Source: Epiperipatus broadwayi (lineage: Eukaryota > Onychophora > Udeonychophora > Euonychophora > Peripatidae). From it: a stretch of 64,000 bases of DNA. The stretch covers positions 188,001 through 252,000 of the forward strand of contig JAQFVV010006643.1 of the NCBI GenBank assembly GCA_028023455.1, written 5' to 3'. Below are positions 11,991-23,999 of the stretch, in pieces. A program made the translations under genes and the position numbers. Each line of letters opens with the position of its first letter. The first letter of the stretch is position 1. The notes under the pieces were generated by a model. That model saw only the letters and a program-made list of their open reading frames with translations, was not told where the DNA came from and ran no database searches.

Positions 11991-12098
11991 TCAATCACTA
12001 TCTTCAACAATGACCAAGCATTGCTGCTGGAACGTAGAAATAAGTACTCTATTATCTAATTCTTCTTCTTGCCCTTTGGGCAGTACGTTAACATCCAT
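11991..12098 (-). other. Possible short coding segment (35 codons)
   Basis: An ATG-to-TGA frame encodes 35 residues of balanced, protein-like composition, starting MDVNVLPKGQEEE and ending in VEDSD, unlike the Phe/Ile/Tyr-rich chance frames around it. A second protein-like stretch lies upstream on the same strand (about 12122-12193, Lys-rich) between an ACAG acceptor-like site and a GTAAGT donor-like site. These may be terminal exons of a gene or the remains of a transposase with a Lys-rich DNA-binding head. I do not recognise the protein and cannot show that it is expressed. Confidence 0.25.
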
Positions 12099-13291
12099 AT
12101 ATATATATCCACATACTTACTAAACAATATCTTTTTAACGTCATGAACTTTTTTAAAATCAAAACGAGGCTCTTTCTTTTTTTAGAAGCAACCTGTAATT
12201 TTTTTTCCAATAAATCTTTTTTTCAAAAATTAGTTCCGTTCTCTCCTTATTTTAATCATTAAAGATTACGCGTTAATTGATGACAATTTCACATTTGAAC
12301 CAGAAAAAAATCCCGCAAAGTGCGGTAGTATCTCGATGTTAATAAAAAAGAATTGTTGAAAACTATTAGCTTGATTGCAGCCATTAATGAAATAGTTCAC
12401 TAAATCTTATTACCGGTTGTTTAATTAAAAGGGTGCAGCAGAGATTCCGTATTTTGCGTTTTATTTTCTTATTTAATATTAGACAGCTTAGGATAAAGGA
12501 ACGCAGTTAAAACACTACGCACATAATAAACAAAATATAGCGTGAAGCTTTTAATAATTCCAACTTAATAAAGCTTCGGCACGAAATCAACTTTGAAATA
12601 ACTGTAGTTATTACAAATAGATCTTTTAATCGGGACAATTAACGAAAATAACTGCCGGTGTGACTGCACTTGGGTAATGGAACCACAAAACGCAATTTAT
12701 TAGACACGGGGGAATTCAATAAAATATTGATATAATAGAAGAGTAATATAAATGAATTGTTTCGTAAGTATAACACGTAACAGATATCCAAGCACACACA
12801 CATATATTGTATTTGTATAAACATCGTATTAAAGATAATTAAAGCTGCTTACTCAGATAAAAATTTACATATATATTTTTACCTTAAAACAATATTAATG
12901 CAATGATTTTCATCCTACAAGGTTTGAACCTGGATGAATTGTAATTTTTTTAATTGTGAAGGCGTTTTTATTCTATGTGGAGAATTCTTCATGTCTGGAC
13001 ACAACTAATGCAGTATCCGTGCATTTCTGGTCCGTAAATAGATATTTATCTTGATAGGTAAAACGTTCAAAGTTAATATGGGTTGTTCAAATAAGTATAC
13101 GGCGCAATATGACACGGTCTTTACCTTTAGGCATGAAAGTGATGGGTCTATCCATGGTTTATTTTTACCATTTTCATATATATAGGTATATAAATAAACA
13201 TACTTGTACACGCATAAAAATGGATTTACATTCTTTGAGATTTAGAGGTAAAAAATATATTTATAAAAAAAAATACTTAATTCAATTTTAA
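12099..13291. other. CpG-retaining island, function unknown
   Basis: Between about 12240 and 13130 CpG dinucleotides are visibly commoner than in flanking DNA (for example CCCGCAAAGTGCGG, CTTCGGCACG, GCCGGTG). CpG loss elsewhere suggests this block is either young or functional. Short frames at 12639-12824, 13005-13211 and 13109-13291 have no recognisable domains. A GGGTTGTTCAAATAAGTA word at 13079 resembles a mariner terminus, but no partner end was found. Confidence 0.35.
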
Positions 13292-15542
13292 TATTAATTT
13301 AAAATGTTTTAAAAATATTTAACCAGTTTCGTTATAAAAAAAAAAGTGAACTTATTCTTTCTGTATCAACATTAATACTATATTTACATAAATTAACCGT
13401 AACAGATAAGCACACATATCACTATATATATATATATTATCGTTTTAGGTCAGTTGTATCGAATCAAAGATTTAGATAAGTCAAAAGAACTCTGGCCATA
13501 AAGCTTATAAAGAAGACTTTAAAACAACAAAATTATTTATTTTAGTGATGGATATGAAACATGAAGTTGGGATTCAGAAAAAAAAGTATCCAAATAATAC
13601 AAAAAGATAGAAATAGAATTATAATAGGATATAATTTAATACATCAATAAATAAATCTCTCCTTTTTCACTTTCAAAATTCTATTAATTTTAATGTATAA
13701 ATAATCTTTCACATACTCGTTTTCTTGATAAATATTATTTTATGGTAAGAACCGAACTTTTTCTACATGCAGTTTACCATTATACTGCTTCATCTATATT
13801 ATTACAAAAATTAAAGGTAACAGGAATAATCAGAAAATGCGGAATATATTTTAATGTAGATTCATATAATCAAATAAGATTTATATTTAAAAACGAGTAT
13901 AGATTATTTATGTATTATAGAACAAACAAATAGAAGTATTACAAGAACTTAAAAATAAAGTGGATGAGACCAAGAGATAAATAGTAACTTAAAAACGTAA
14001 TCCTTGGTGATATAGTTGTGATCTAAAAATTTTTTTGCAATGTAGTGGAAGCTTTGTTTTACAATAAAACATTAATAACCGATCATCTGCGGTTATATTA
14101 TATAAGTAAACCAATTAACTTTGAAATGATCTATCACTTTTGTTGAGGCAATTGTTTTGGTTAAAGAAATTCAGTTTCAAAATATAGCAAATATTTATTT
14201 ATAAGCATTGATAATAAATGTCACTAGTAATCACACATAGTTGCTGCACATATCTACAATGAAAACGAAATTTTTCTGTTTTTGGTTGATATTTCTGTGG
14301 CTAAACTCAAATCATTAGCCACATAGTTAATGACTATCTCATCTGATCATACACTTGCAGAATTGGCAATATTTAATAAAATCATTAGAGAATTTATTTC
14401 CTAATATTTTTACATATTTTTTTAATAATATTTATGAATAGTTAGCTGTACAAAGAAAATAATCATGTAAATAAATAAACCTGTGTAGATATAGATATAT
14501 GCCAACTGTTGCCTTGACAACAATTTCAGGGATAAACAGTAATTTTATATGATGATCAGTTAATCTGTTGACACCTTTCAATGTATAATATATCTATTTA
14601 AAAAGAGAGGGAGAGAGAGCTATATTTGTTTAAATATTTTCTGGTGGTGCTATAAATATGAGGGTTATGTGTGAAGTAATTATATACAAATAAATTAAAA
14701 ATACTAAATACCTATTCTAATCTACTATTTAAAAGTTAAACTGACATGTGAAACACATGATCTTACTTTTTTCCTATTTTATTTTTCAAAAGTTTAATGG
14801 ACTAGGATCTGGTGATTTTTATTTGATTTAAAAATATTAAACTTCTAGTACTTTCACCTTTGACACCATCTGCTTAGATAAATACAGTAGTAATTATCAG
14901 TAATTTGTAATAATTATTATTCATATAATTCCGTCTATAGATTATCATATCATTCCTAGCCCAGATATAAACTATATATTTATATACTTAGCATATATGT
15001 GTATAAATTTTACTTGACATGACTTTTGTTGTATTTTTTTACTGGTATACAATTTTAATTTCTTCATCTCATGTATAATAAATATTTAATGAGTATTCAA
15101 ATTAGTTCCAATTTATCAGTCATTTTAAAATCTTTCTTATGAAGAATATTCTTCATCCAGTTTAAAAAAGAATGTGCTGGTACTGCATATAAATCAAGAG
15201 AGCCAAAAGATTTTTTTTCTGAAGTAGATAGAAGAAACTTGTATTTGCACATTTCTTTATTTATGTGTGTTGTAAATTAATCAATGGACATTCAAATCTA
15301 ATATGGTTAAGCATAAGATATTTCATATAAAATACTGTCTTTACTGCCAAAAAAGTCAAAGTATCTGCAATTAGTTTACACATGAGGTCATTAAAATATA
15401 TAGCATTTAATACTGATTTGAATTTCTAAAGTTATATTAACAAATTGGCTTCTATTTAAAACTTTGTGGAGTTGAAATTTCCAATCAAAGTTTATTAGAT
15501 TGCAGCATTATCTCATGCTACTAACAGAGCTAATTGTTCAAA
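13292..15542. other. AT-rich DNA, nothing assigned
   Basis: The frame at 13742-13933 is short and lacks any domain signature. No repeats or RNA genes were recognised. Confidence 0.5.
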
Positions 15543-15879
15543 AACTAGTTATCACTTTTGTGCTTCTCTGACGGGTTTGTGATGATGATATTCTAGTTCT
15601 ATTTTTATATTGGACTATTTCCATCATCTAATATTTGTGTTGAATGTCTTTAGAACAATTTAATTTTATTTAAATATTCCAAATACATTCAACTGTTAGT
15701 AATATCATAACAAACAGATTACTAACAGTTAGTTAGTGCATATATTAACCTGTTTGCTGTGATATTACTAACAGTTGAATGCATTTGGAATATTTAAATA
15801 AAATCAAATTGTTCTAAAGACATTCAAACACATATTAGATGATGGAAATAGTCCAATATAAAATACAACTAGTTATCAC
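15543..15879 (+). mobile_element. Foldback retroposon, family D, copy 1, with 13-bp target duplication
   Basis: The element body (15556-15866) is flanked by a perfect 13-base repeat aactagttatcac (15543-15555 and 15867-15879). Inside, roughly 15596-15712 and 15748-15866 are long inverted arms (TATTGGACTATTTCCATCAT and so on), so the transcript would fold into one hairpin. A short unpaired 5' head (GTGCTTCTCTGACGGG) precedes the arms. Copy 2 lies at 61.46-61.82 kb. Coding capacity is nil. Unequal duplication lengths between copies argue against a cut-and-paste MITE. Confidence 0.8.
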
Positions 15880-16340
15880 CTATTTTATAAACTAGACAAG
15901 AGTTTAATTATAGGTTTGAGTACCAAATTTAGCATGTAAGCTAAAGAAAATAATGCATTAGTTTGTTTAGAAGTTTTGTTGTCTTGAATATTTGATTTCT
16001 TTTATTAGTCAAGCATCACGTCAAGCCTTCCAGCTATTTGATAATAAAGGCAAATTAATTTTAAATTGTATTGAAGTGCTATAATAATAAACAATTCTAT
16101 AATAAAGAAATGTTGCAACATATTCTCTTTATCATGTCAAGATCCTATATCAAATGCAGATATTATAAAAGAGTATGGATCAATACTATTGGCCAAAATA
16201 GAACATATATATGCATAATATTTTTGAAGTCTTTATAATTTGTTTTAAGTGATAGATATTATTTATTATAATTAATAAAGTTCACTTATTTACTTTTAGC
16301 AGCATTTTTTTAAGTGTATAATCTGCTACATATATAATTT
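15880..16340. other. AT-rich DNA, nothing assigned
   Basis: No feature recognised between the foldback retroposon and the SINE. Confidence 0.5.
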
Positions 16341-16444
16341 TTCTTTTCTTTATGTGTCATAGCATTGGTCGGGAAACAAACCCACTAACCCAGGACAACT
16401 GCTTGTAAGGCAGCTGTACTGACCACTCGACCACCAATGCTTGA
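16341..16444 (-). mobile_element. tRNA-derived SINE, near-complete tRNA-like head
   Basis: On the minus strand the element begins AGCATTGGTGGTCGAGTGGT (a type-II tRNA-like box A), has a CTTACAA anticodon-like loop, a box-B relic GGGTTTGTTTCCC, and closes with ACCAATGCT, which pairs with its start as an acceptor stem would. An ATGACACAT-A-rich tail follows. It is homologous to copies at 7.4, 26.1 and 60.4 kb. The tail, divergence and copy number make it a SINE, not a working tRNA gene. Confidence 0.75.
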
Positions 16445-19154
16445 TAAGCTGCAAAAATTGTTATCAAGTTAATTAACATAGACATTAGGAAAGATTTTAT
16501 ATGCTTGATTTCTTATTATGGAAAGTATATTACAGTTTTTACTAGAAAAGGTTCTTTACATTTTCAAAATTCACTATATAGTGTGTAAATGTTAAATGAA
16601 TTAATTCTATATTATTTTTACACTTACATTTTTGATTTTGTATTATGATTATGTTATATATAATTTTACCTTAGGTTCTGGAGCTGGAATTGATTATTTA
16701 AATATATATGTTTTAACCCATAGTGGCTACAATACAGTTTTGTAATATACATGCTACAAATGGTATCTCATACCACTCCTAATAAAATTGTTTTGTATAA
16801 TTATTGCAACTATCTAAGTATTTATATAAAAAAAAATTTAATCATAAAATTACAAAAATAGAAAAATAAAATTTATTTTGTTTAGAATAGCTTCTAACTA
16901 TAGTCAGTTGATTGCTTTTTTAGTCTGTTATTATAATGAAACAAATTTGCTTTTATTATTGTAAGCATTAGTTATAATAAATATTATAATACTTGTCTAA
17001 AAAAGTAGAAAAAAATAGTAATTTACAAAAGATGAATAAAATTTACTTTCATTTAAACTACAAGCAGTATGGGATACTGCTAAACCTGAAAAAGAGTACA
17101 TAAAACTTAAAATACTATGCAAGATAATGCCAAACTAATTTGATTTTTGCAAAATAGGCATATCTAGGAAAGTACTAAGACAGACACCTGTTCAATTTTA
17201 AAAAATTATATGAAATTAAGGCATTCAAAAGTTTATAGCACTTGCAGTCATTGCAGGTTAATTTATGAGATTCTAGAATTAATACAATTTTTTCTATTAT
17301 ATTCCACTACATATAAAAAATTTTAAAAATAATCCTAAAGTTAATTTTTCATATAAATTCTATTAAGCATGTAACATTATTTTTTTAAAAATAGAAAATA
17401 TATTTACTGTTATTTTAAATGTAAAGGATTTTTAAATAATAATGTGAAAGATAGATATATAGTGATTATGAACATTTAACATCTAAGTCAATGTAATTTT
17501 ATATGTTAGTTCATCTGTAAATATACAACATTTACAACATCAATGTTGAAAACCATAATTATACCACTTATATTTTTCTATCAAAAACAGAGTAATGCCA
17601 CTTATCTGAGAAATGCTAATTATTAGAGACTTTTACTATCCAGCAATGAATTGATCAATAATATTTATAACCAATATTGAATGCCTAGCTGTTGATTGAT
17701 GATCAGTTGTCTGAAAAAGTTCAAGCTTTATTTAGACTTTGAATATGGTTATGGTAGCTAAATATTATATCTCAATATCCATTATTCTTCCCAATAATTA
17801 TTGTTTTATGGTTCTGAATATTGTCAATAGTTTCTATTATGATGCAGAAAGCAAGAAGAAATTATTTTATTAACTATTTTCAGGAATATATCATTGAAGA
17901 TTAAGAATATAAGGCTTAAAATTTAAAGATATTAATCTGATTTCCAACACCCACAGTGTTCAAGTATTATCACATGATCCTTTTAGCTACTTAGTATCTT
18001 ATAGAACTCTTAATATAAACATAATCCCTTTTAAGTTAGATGGGACTAATTGTATGTATATTTAAATTTGTTAATGTGTATTTTTGTCTCTCTCTCTTTT
18101 TTTGTGCAGATTTTGTTAAAACTTTTGATCATCTTCAAAAACATATTTCTAAAATTAGTTTTACAACAAAATGTTGTAAGAAATGTTTAAATTACAAAAA
18201 AAAAAAAAAAGAGAAACATGTAAAAATTTAGTGACACATATATTCATATGTAAACCAGATAAATTAACTCAACCCACACCTACATCATTTGCTATATATA
18301 CATATATCATAAACCAGTGCTTAAGCGCCATTGTAGATAAAAAATATGTCAATATGAAATTAAACATTAAGATATTCATCTAAAAAATGTGATAGATCAT
18401 TTTCAAGGCAAACTAGTTTGCTGCTGGAACAATTAATTTTGAAATGATTGCAAAGCATTTCAAATAATCAGCATAAGCTATCAAATTATATTTTGAGCCA
18501 ATTAAGCATGAACATGGCGTGTGATTAAGGTGTTGTTGTTATTGCAAGCATTTTTAATGTCAAAAAGTGAGTTATATATAATGAACTAGTTTGTCATTGA
18601 CTCCTATAAATCTAAACTCAAATATATAAAGCGTGTGTGTGTGCATATATATATTTTATGATTTCTTATGAGTGAACTTATTTGCTTGCAACTATTACAC
18701 ACGTACTATTTATATATACTGTATATTGACATACACGTGTTCCTAGAAAGTCAAGTAAGATTTTACAAAAAGCTATCACGGATATGAACTATTTCTAAGG
18801 TAAACTTAACAGGACAGTATATGCAAAAAGTTAACAATCAGGATTAAAATGTTAAGCATTTGCGTATTTACAAAATGTATAAATACATTGAAAATAATAA
18901 TAATTACATAATTGGTTCTTCTTAGTTTCCATAACTGTTTTTCATATTCTTCTATACTCCAAAAATCATTTTATTACTTTGAATGTTTGTATTTATATTA
19001 TTATTACACGTGTGATTTTGAGATTGACACACCTTCCATTGAGTCTGCAAGTCCTACGTATTAAATTTCCTTGTCCTTATTTAAATGGAACTAATTATAA
19101 ATTAGGTTCTTCCGCTATTTACGCGCCTAATTTTGCCCACGCATATTTAGAAAA
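16445..19154. other. AT-rich DNA downstream of the GPCR gene
   Basis: No exon or repeat is supported. Short plus-strand frames at 18040-18383 and 18979-19173 are low-complexity and partly overlap the GPCR 3' flank. Confidence 0.5.
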
Positions 19155-19160
19155 TTTATT
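19155..19160 (-). terminator. Candidate poly(A) signal of the GPCR gene
   Basis: AATAAA reads on the minus strand about 250 bases past the GPCR stop codon, a plausible 3' UTR length. AATAAA is frequent in AT-rich DNA, so this is only the nearest good match. Confidence 0.35.
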
Positions 19161-19412
19161 TAAACATTATTAATATTCCTATACCTAATGAACATAGTTA
19201 ATCATCAAACAGAACCACATTGACCTTCATTTAGCTTTCACACTTCACTTAACAGGGTACAAAGCTGTTTTCTTAAAAATAATAGAATGTAATCTGTTAA
19301 GAAATTGCATTCAGAACATTGGTGTTAAATTACCTCCCGCTTTATCATACAGTTTCATAAATATAGAGGTAAAAATACATATTTAAACGAAGACAACAGA
19401 AATTTAGGTATT

Positions 19413-21107
19413 TTAACTTTTCTCACAGGCATCCAATGATGTCATAGATGCTTTTTCGGTATCCGCGTTCGCTGCATTTTCTTTCAAGGCACTAATGTTT
19501 TGTTCTCTTAAGTAGCGTCTAACCGGTGAAGCCAGGCAGGTAAATACTACAAAAATATAAACACCGTGAGGTGCAGTCAATATTATACAAATATAATTAA
19601 TAACTTTAATTTTAGCTAAAGGAACAATAAAAGCAACAACCCATCCAAAACCTAGCAATATGAATAAAGAACAATAGGTACGAAATTTCCATTTATGCCT
19701 TTCTAATAAATTGCATTTTGTATATTTCAGTATTTTGCGGGAATTGTAAATAATCATAATGAAGAAAAACACGTTTACAAGCAAAATGATGGCCAAGGGT
19801 AAAGCAAAAAACAACATCAGCGCCCCTTTGTGCGCAATCCAACAGGAACCAAATTCATAATAAGATTGAAATGAGTTATTTATACTCAGCTGGTCGACAA
19901 AAACATTAACTAACATTATAACAAATGCCAAACCCCAGGCAAATAACGCATACATGAGTAAACGTCGACGCTGCGTCTCCGGTCTCATAGGCACAGATGG
20001 CGACTGCGCAAAAACTTGGTTCAAATGGAATCCTATAACTCCCATCCAAAAAAAGGAAGAGAGATGGAAAAATAAAGTCATAACGCCTACTAGACGACAA
20101 GAACCAGTGTATAATCTGGCAGGTAGACGAAGTAAATAAAATAAGTCTGCAAACATTAAACTAACAGCTAGACAAAGTATCAGTTGCCGAGAGTAAGTGC
20201 GAAGATCCCGGAAGGCAATAAAAGCAAGTACGTGCAAAAATAGGCATACAAAAGAAATGCTGATACCAATTAACGAAAACCAAAATTCGATAATATCCGG
20301 CTGATATTTTGAATCCATAATTAAGAAATCGTCAGCACACACTAAAATTTGTCCGTCGTAATTAAAAATATATTGGCTTGGTGATAAAATTGCTCCCGAG
20401 GGTAAAATGACAGATTCGTTTGATAGCAATGTGTAACTTAATTTTTCTATTGTAATACGGCTACACGGCGAACTTTCAACATAGCTAGAATTAGTTTCAA
20501 AACAAACTCGAGGTTGATTTTGATTACTATATTCGAAGTAATCTTCTCCATAATGATTTCCATATAAATAGAAGTTAGGTTTCGTAGCTTCAAATTTTTT
20601 CAAACTGCTTCCGGTCAGCGCTAATTTTAACACGCTTGATCTATTGCTGCAAGGTATAAAAGATCCCTGCAGACATTCAATTTCTACAGTCCCTGTTGAT
20701 TCATCAAATAAGTACTCATATTCTTTGTAATTTTTACGAAACGCTCCTAAATCGACTATAACATTTCGATTTTCCTTCCTATAATAAGCCCATTGAAGTA
20801 ACGTTAATCTCCAACAATAATTTATGGAGTCGTGAAGTGTGAGTTTTAAGGGGGCACATACAACAGGCGTTCGTTTGTTATCGTAATACAAAACATTAAT
20901 CGTTTGATTAATTAAAATCCAGAATACTTTATCCTCATCAATTTCATAATATTCATCCTCGGATAAACGAATATACAAACATAAGTCTTCCCGATTTGTT
21001 GGGGAGACTTCAACGATGCGCGATTCACTGGTTAAGGAGGAATTAGCTTTTGTAACGGCGAATGCGCTGTTTATCAGTAAATAGAGAAACCAAAATCTCG
21101 GTTTCAT
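19413..21107 (-). CDS. Methuselah/adhesion-type class B GPCR, single exon
   Basis: The 564-residue protein is a seven-helix cell-surface receptor. Seen in the sequence: a hydrophobic signal peptide (about 1-18); an ectodomain (about 20-268) with eight Cys (near 43, 84, 98, 145, 153, 202, 215, 257) and N-glycosylation sequons near 22, 67, 155, 206 and 230; seven helices at about 273-299, 306-329, 336-366, 384-405, 426-455, 478-499 and 503-526. Cys 337 and Cys 422 can form the TM3-ECL2 disulfide. Family marks are SFFWMGVIGF in TM3, WG in TM4, LGFGWV in TM6 and HGVYIFVVF in TM7. There is no GPS proteolysis motif, which fits Methuselah-like rather than full adhesion receptors. Start chosen because it opens the signal peptide and lies 95 bases below a TATA box. 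The gene has no introns, so it may be an old retrocopy or a lineage-expanded receptor. Ligand and G protein are unknown. Confidence 0.9.
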   Translation of the reverse strand: MKPRFWFLYLLINSAFAVTKANSSLTSESRIVEVSPTNREDLCLYIRLSEDEYYEIDEDKVFWILINQTINVLYYDNKRTPVVCAPLKLTLHDSINYCWRLTLLQWAYYRKENRNVIVDLGAFRKNYKEYEYLFDESTGTVEIECLQGSFIPCSNRSSVLKLALTGSSLKKFEATKPNFYLYGNHYGEDYFEYSNQNQPRVCFETNSSYVESSPCSRITIEKLSYTLLSNESVILPSGAILSPSQYIFNYDGQILVCADDFLIMDSKYQPDIIEFWFSLIGISISFVCLFLHVLAFIAFRDLRTYSRQLILCLAVSLMFADLFYLLRLPARLYTGSCRLVGVMTLFFHLSSFFWMGVIGFHLNQVFAQSPSVPMRPETQRRRLLMYALFAWGLAFVIMLVNVFVDQLSINNSFQSYYEFGSCWIAHKGALMLFFALPLAIILLVNVFFFIMIIYNSRKILKYTKCNLLERHKWKFRTYCSLFILLGFGWVVAFIVPLAKIKVINYICIILTAPHGVYIFVVFTCLASPVRRYLREQNISALKENAANADTEKASMTSLDACEKS

Positions 21108-21202
21108 AGTTATAAGGGGAGCAAAAATTCACTTCGATATTGTTAGCTAAATAAATGTTAGGCGGATGAAATAGAAAGATAAATATTTTTTAAGGGAACA
21201 CG

Positions 21203-21210
21203 TTTTATAG
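21203..21210 (-). promoter_or_regulatory. TATA box of the GPCR gene
   Basis: CTATAAAA on the minus strand, in a GGCTATAAAACG context, lies about 95 bases upstream of the GPCR start codon. Transcription starting about 30 bases downstream would leave a 5' UTR of roughly 65 bases without an upstream ATG. Position and context are good, but no transcript evidence is available. Confidence 0.5.
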
Positions 21211-23999
21211 CCTTCAACATCCTGATTGACTTATGTTTAAAAAAAAAAAAAATAGAAATCCATGTCCTATATAAAATAAATTACTTGAAAAAAAAAAACT
21301 GGGAAAAGAATTAATAACACGTGATCTTAGCAGTTGCCAAAGGCTGCGCGTATTAGTATAGCGTGTGAATCGGCATGTATGTTTTTTTTGTTGTTGTTGT
21401 TGTTTGAGTTTTTTCTTCATCTAATTCAAATATGGCTTTAGGGAAATTTTGAATATTATTTCTATCAATCATTAAAAAAAAACATCTTATATTGATTATA
21501 AATTTCTTTTGTTATTCAATTTTCTCCATTATTTTGTGTCTCTTCATGCTTGGATAAACATGCTAAAGATCTTGAAACTATTAGAAACAAAATCTATTTA
21601 CGACCCTGCCAGGTGTGCTGTGTAGAATGAAAAAAAAATTTTTTTCGATATGAGGTTAAAATCCTCGCTGTTTAATATATATAAGCATATGCAACACTTA
21701 TGTGTTTATGTAAATATTTATATGTATTTGCCAATATATTTTTGTAACTTGTTGACAATATTAATTAAACGCATGTATATTTTTTACTCATAACTTTTCA
21801 TCACATATAAATAGTTTAATCACATGATTAAAAACATTTGAAAAAATAAATGAACCTCCAAGATGAATTTCAGGCAAAGTCAGCGCTCTTTAATTGGTCG
21901 AGATCATAACCTCTTACATATATTACACCTTATGTATTCACAATATATGCATTTTTATATCATATTCATATTTAAATTATGATAAAATTTGTGATTTAAC
22001 ATAATTTTTTAAATATTCAATATGACTGCTTTGCCAGCTTATGGGTTAAATTTTACCCAAAGAAAGGAGGGGTGCATATTCAATAAAAAAAATATAACTA
22101 GGTCATATTTCACTACTAATAAAAGAACTATCTATCCAAGAATTTTTATTTAGAAGAGCATCATAAACTTTAAGAAGTTATTCTTATAAAATTATGCAAT
22201 CCTTAGAATCATCTATAATTTTTAACTAAGTTATGACAATAACTTTATTTAACTATGAATATATAATGACCTAAAAATAGATGATTGCATAAAGCTTCAT
22301 GGTGTAATATTTGATATATATTTCAGACACTGTTTTAAAAGAGCTGAGAATTATTAAGCAAATTTAGACTGTTTTCACTTAGTTAGCCCATATTCAATTT
22401 AACAAGCCAGTCAATTATTGACCGTTGAGTGGTTAACTAGATATTTTTTAATTAGAGAATTAAAACAAAGAAGAAAACTTAAATCAAAACTAGCATTTGA
22501 CTAACTTATGAATAAAGCCATAGAATGTTGGAACTTTAGTTGTTTAGAAATACTTTTTATTTATATGCAAAGATTTTCACATATATATAAATAGATGTTT
22601 TATAATTATAATAATTATTGCTTAGATTCCTCCAAATAAGATACAAATCTATGGTAAAGTGATCTTCTTTAAGTATCTAATAATCATTCCATCTTTTTAA
22701 TTTGACAGTATAACAGTTTGATATAGGCCATTAAAATGGATAGGTAACTATTCTTAACTTTAAAAAAATCCACTATTATTAATTGAGTAACTTAAGTAAT
22801 AGTATTAATTTAATTTAGTATATATACTAATTTATGGGGAGATTACTAGAGTTCTTTGTTTCAGGGTTAATTAAGTCTGTTATCTTACAATTAAGTAATA
22901 GTATAAGAAATAGTGGCTATAGCCTTATAAATTAACTTTGTCAAGTTTGTATTATAGCCATGTTTTATAATAAACATATTTAGAAAAAAAAAATTAATTA
23001 ATACTTTGTTGATCAGAAATTAATGAGAACATTCATATGAATTTTGAGCACATGATACTATAAAATTGAAGCTACAGTCCATCGCATCACTATTCTATAC
23101 CACTGCTCTAAACCATGTATGACAGTTTTAATAAATGAAAATTATATACAAACTCTCAAATGGATGTACTTCAAATGAATCTAGAATTACTCTTATTAAA
23201 AATGACTATCATAGGCTACAAATAAATAATTCTAAATGTATACCATAAGCACTCATAAGTGCAAGGAAAAATAAATAAATATAAAAATATAGTTATAGAT
23301 TAGCACTCACAAATGGATGGCCTCTTATTTTCCAGTGAAGAAGAGTAAATCATATTATAATTCCATTTTTGTTGAATGGTAAGAATATTAATATCTGATG
23401 GACCAAGTCAAATTACTGTCAGATTTTTAATTTAAACTAAAAATATCTTAATAACCATTTAATGATTAAAGAGCGAACTGCAAACTGGTTGAAATGGGAA
23501 ACTTCCTGAAAAAATATTAAACTTTTGAAAAATCCTGTTGTAGTATCTAAAAATTCTCTAAATAGACAATAAGTCCAGCAAACATTCCTCCATGAGTGTG
23601 AGGAAAGAAAATGATGGAAAGTTGATTAGTCAAAATCTTGCAACCTTAGTCAAACAATAGATGATAGTTAATAAAGTTTTTATTTGAATAAAGACATTAT
23701 AAAGCGAAGATCAGTATATTACTATATCATAATATTAGATTAAAAGCATAATAAAACTTGAAAATTTTATTAGATTACTAACAATTTTCTGAACAAGGTT
23801 ACAATTTTTTTAGATAGCCAATTTAATAACAATCTAGTATCGGATTGTTTTGGCTGAAGGATAACAGACTAGAGTTAATCTATTTTGGTCCAGTGATGAA
23901 TAATATTACTTTTTGCTTACCTAACATAAATACTTTTGTTAGTTATTATTTTAGTTTAAATTATATCTAATTTCTCTAGATAGTGGATGGTGTATGAAT
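21211..23999. other. AT-rich DNA, nothing assigned
   Basis: The 21214-21420 minus frame is poly-Lys/Gln/Phe low complexity. No repeat or RNA was recognised. The 5' part of the LINE that follows may begin before 24000 but is not readable. Confidence 0.5.

Noticed and set aside
13079-13100. Mariner terminal repeat
   Set aside because: The word resembles a mariner end after TA, but no opposite terminus or transposase fragment is nearby.
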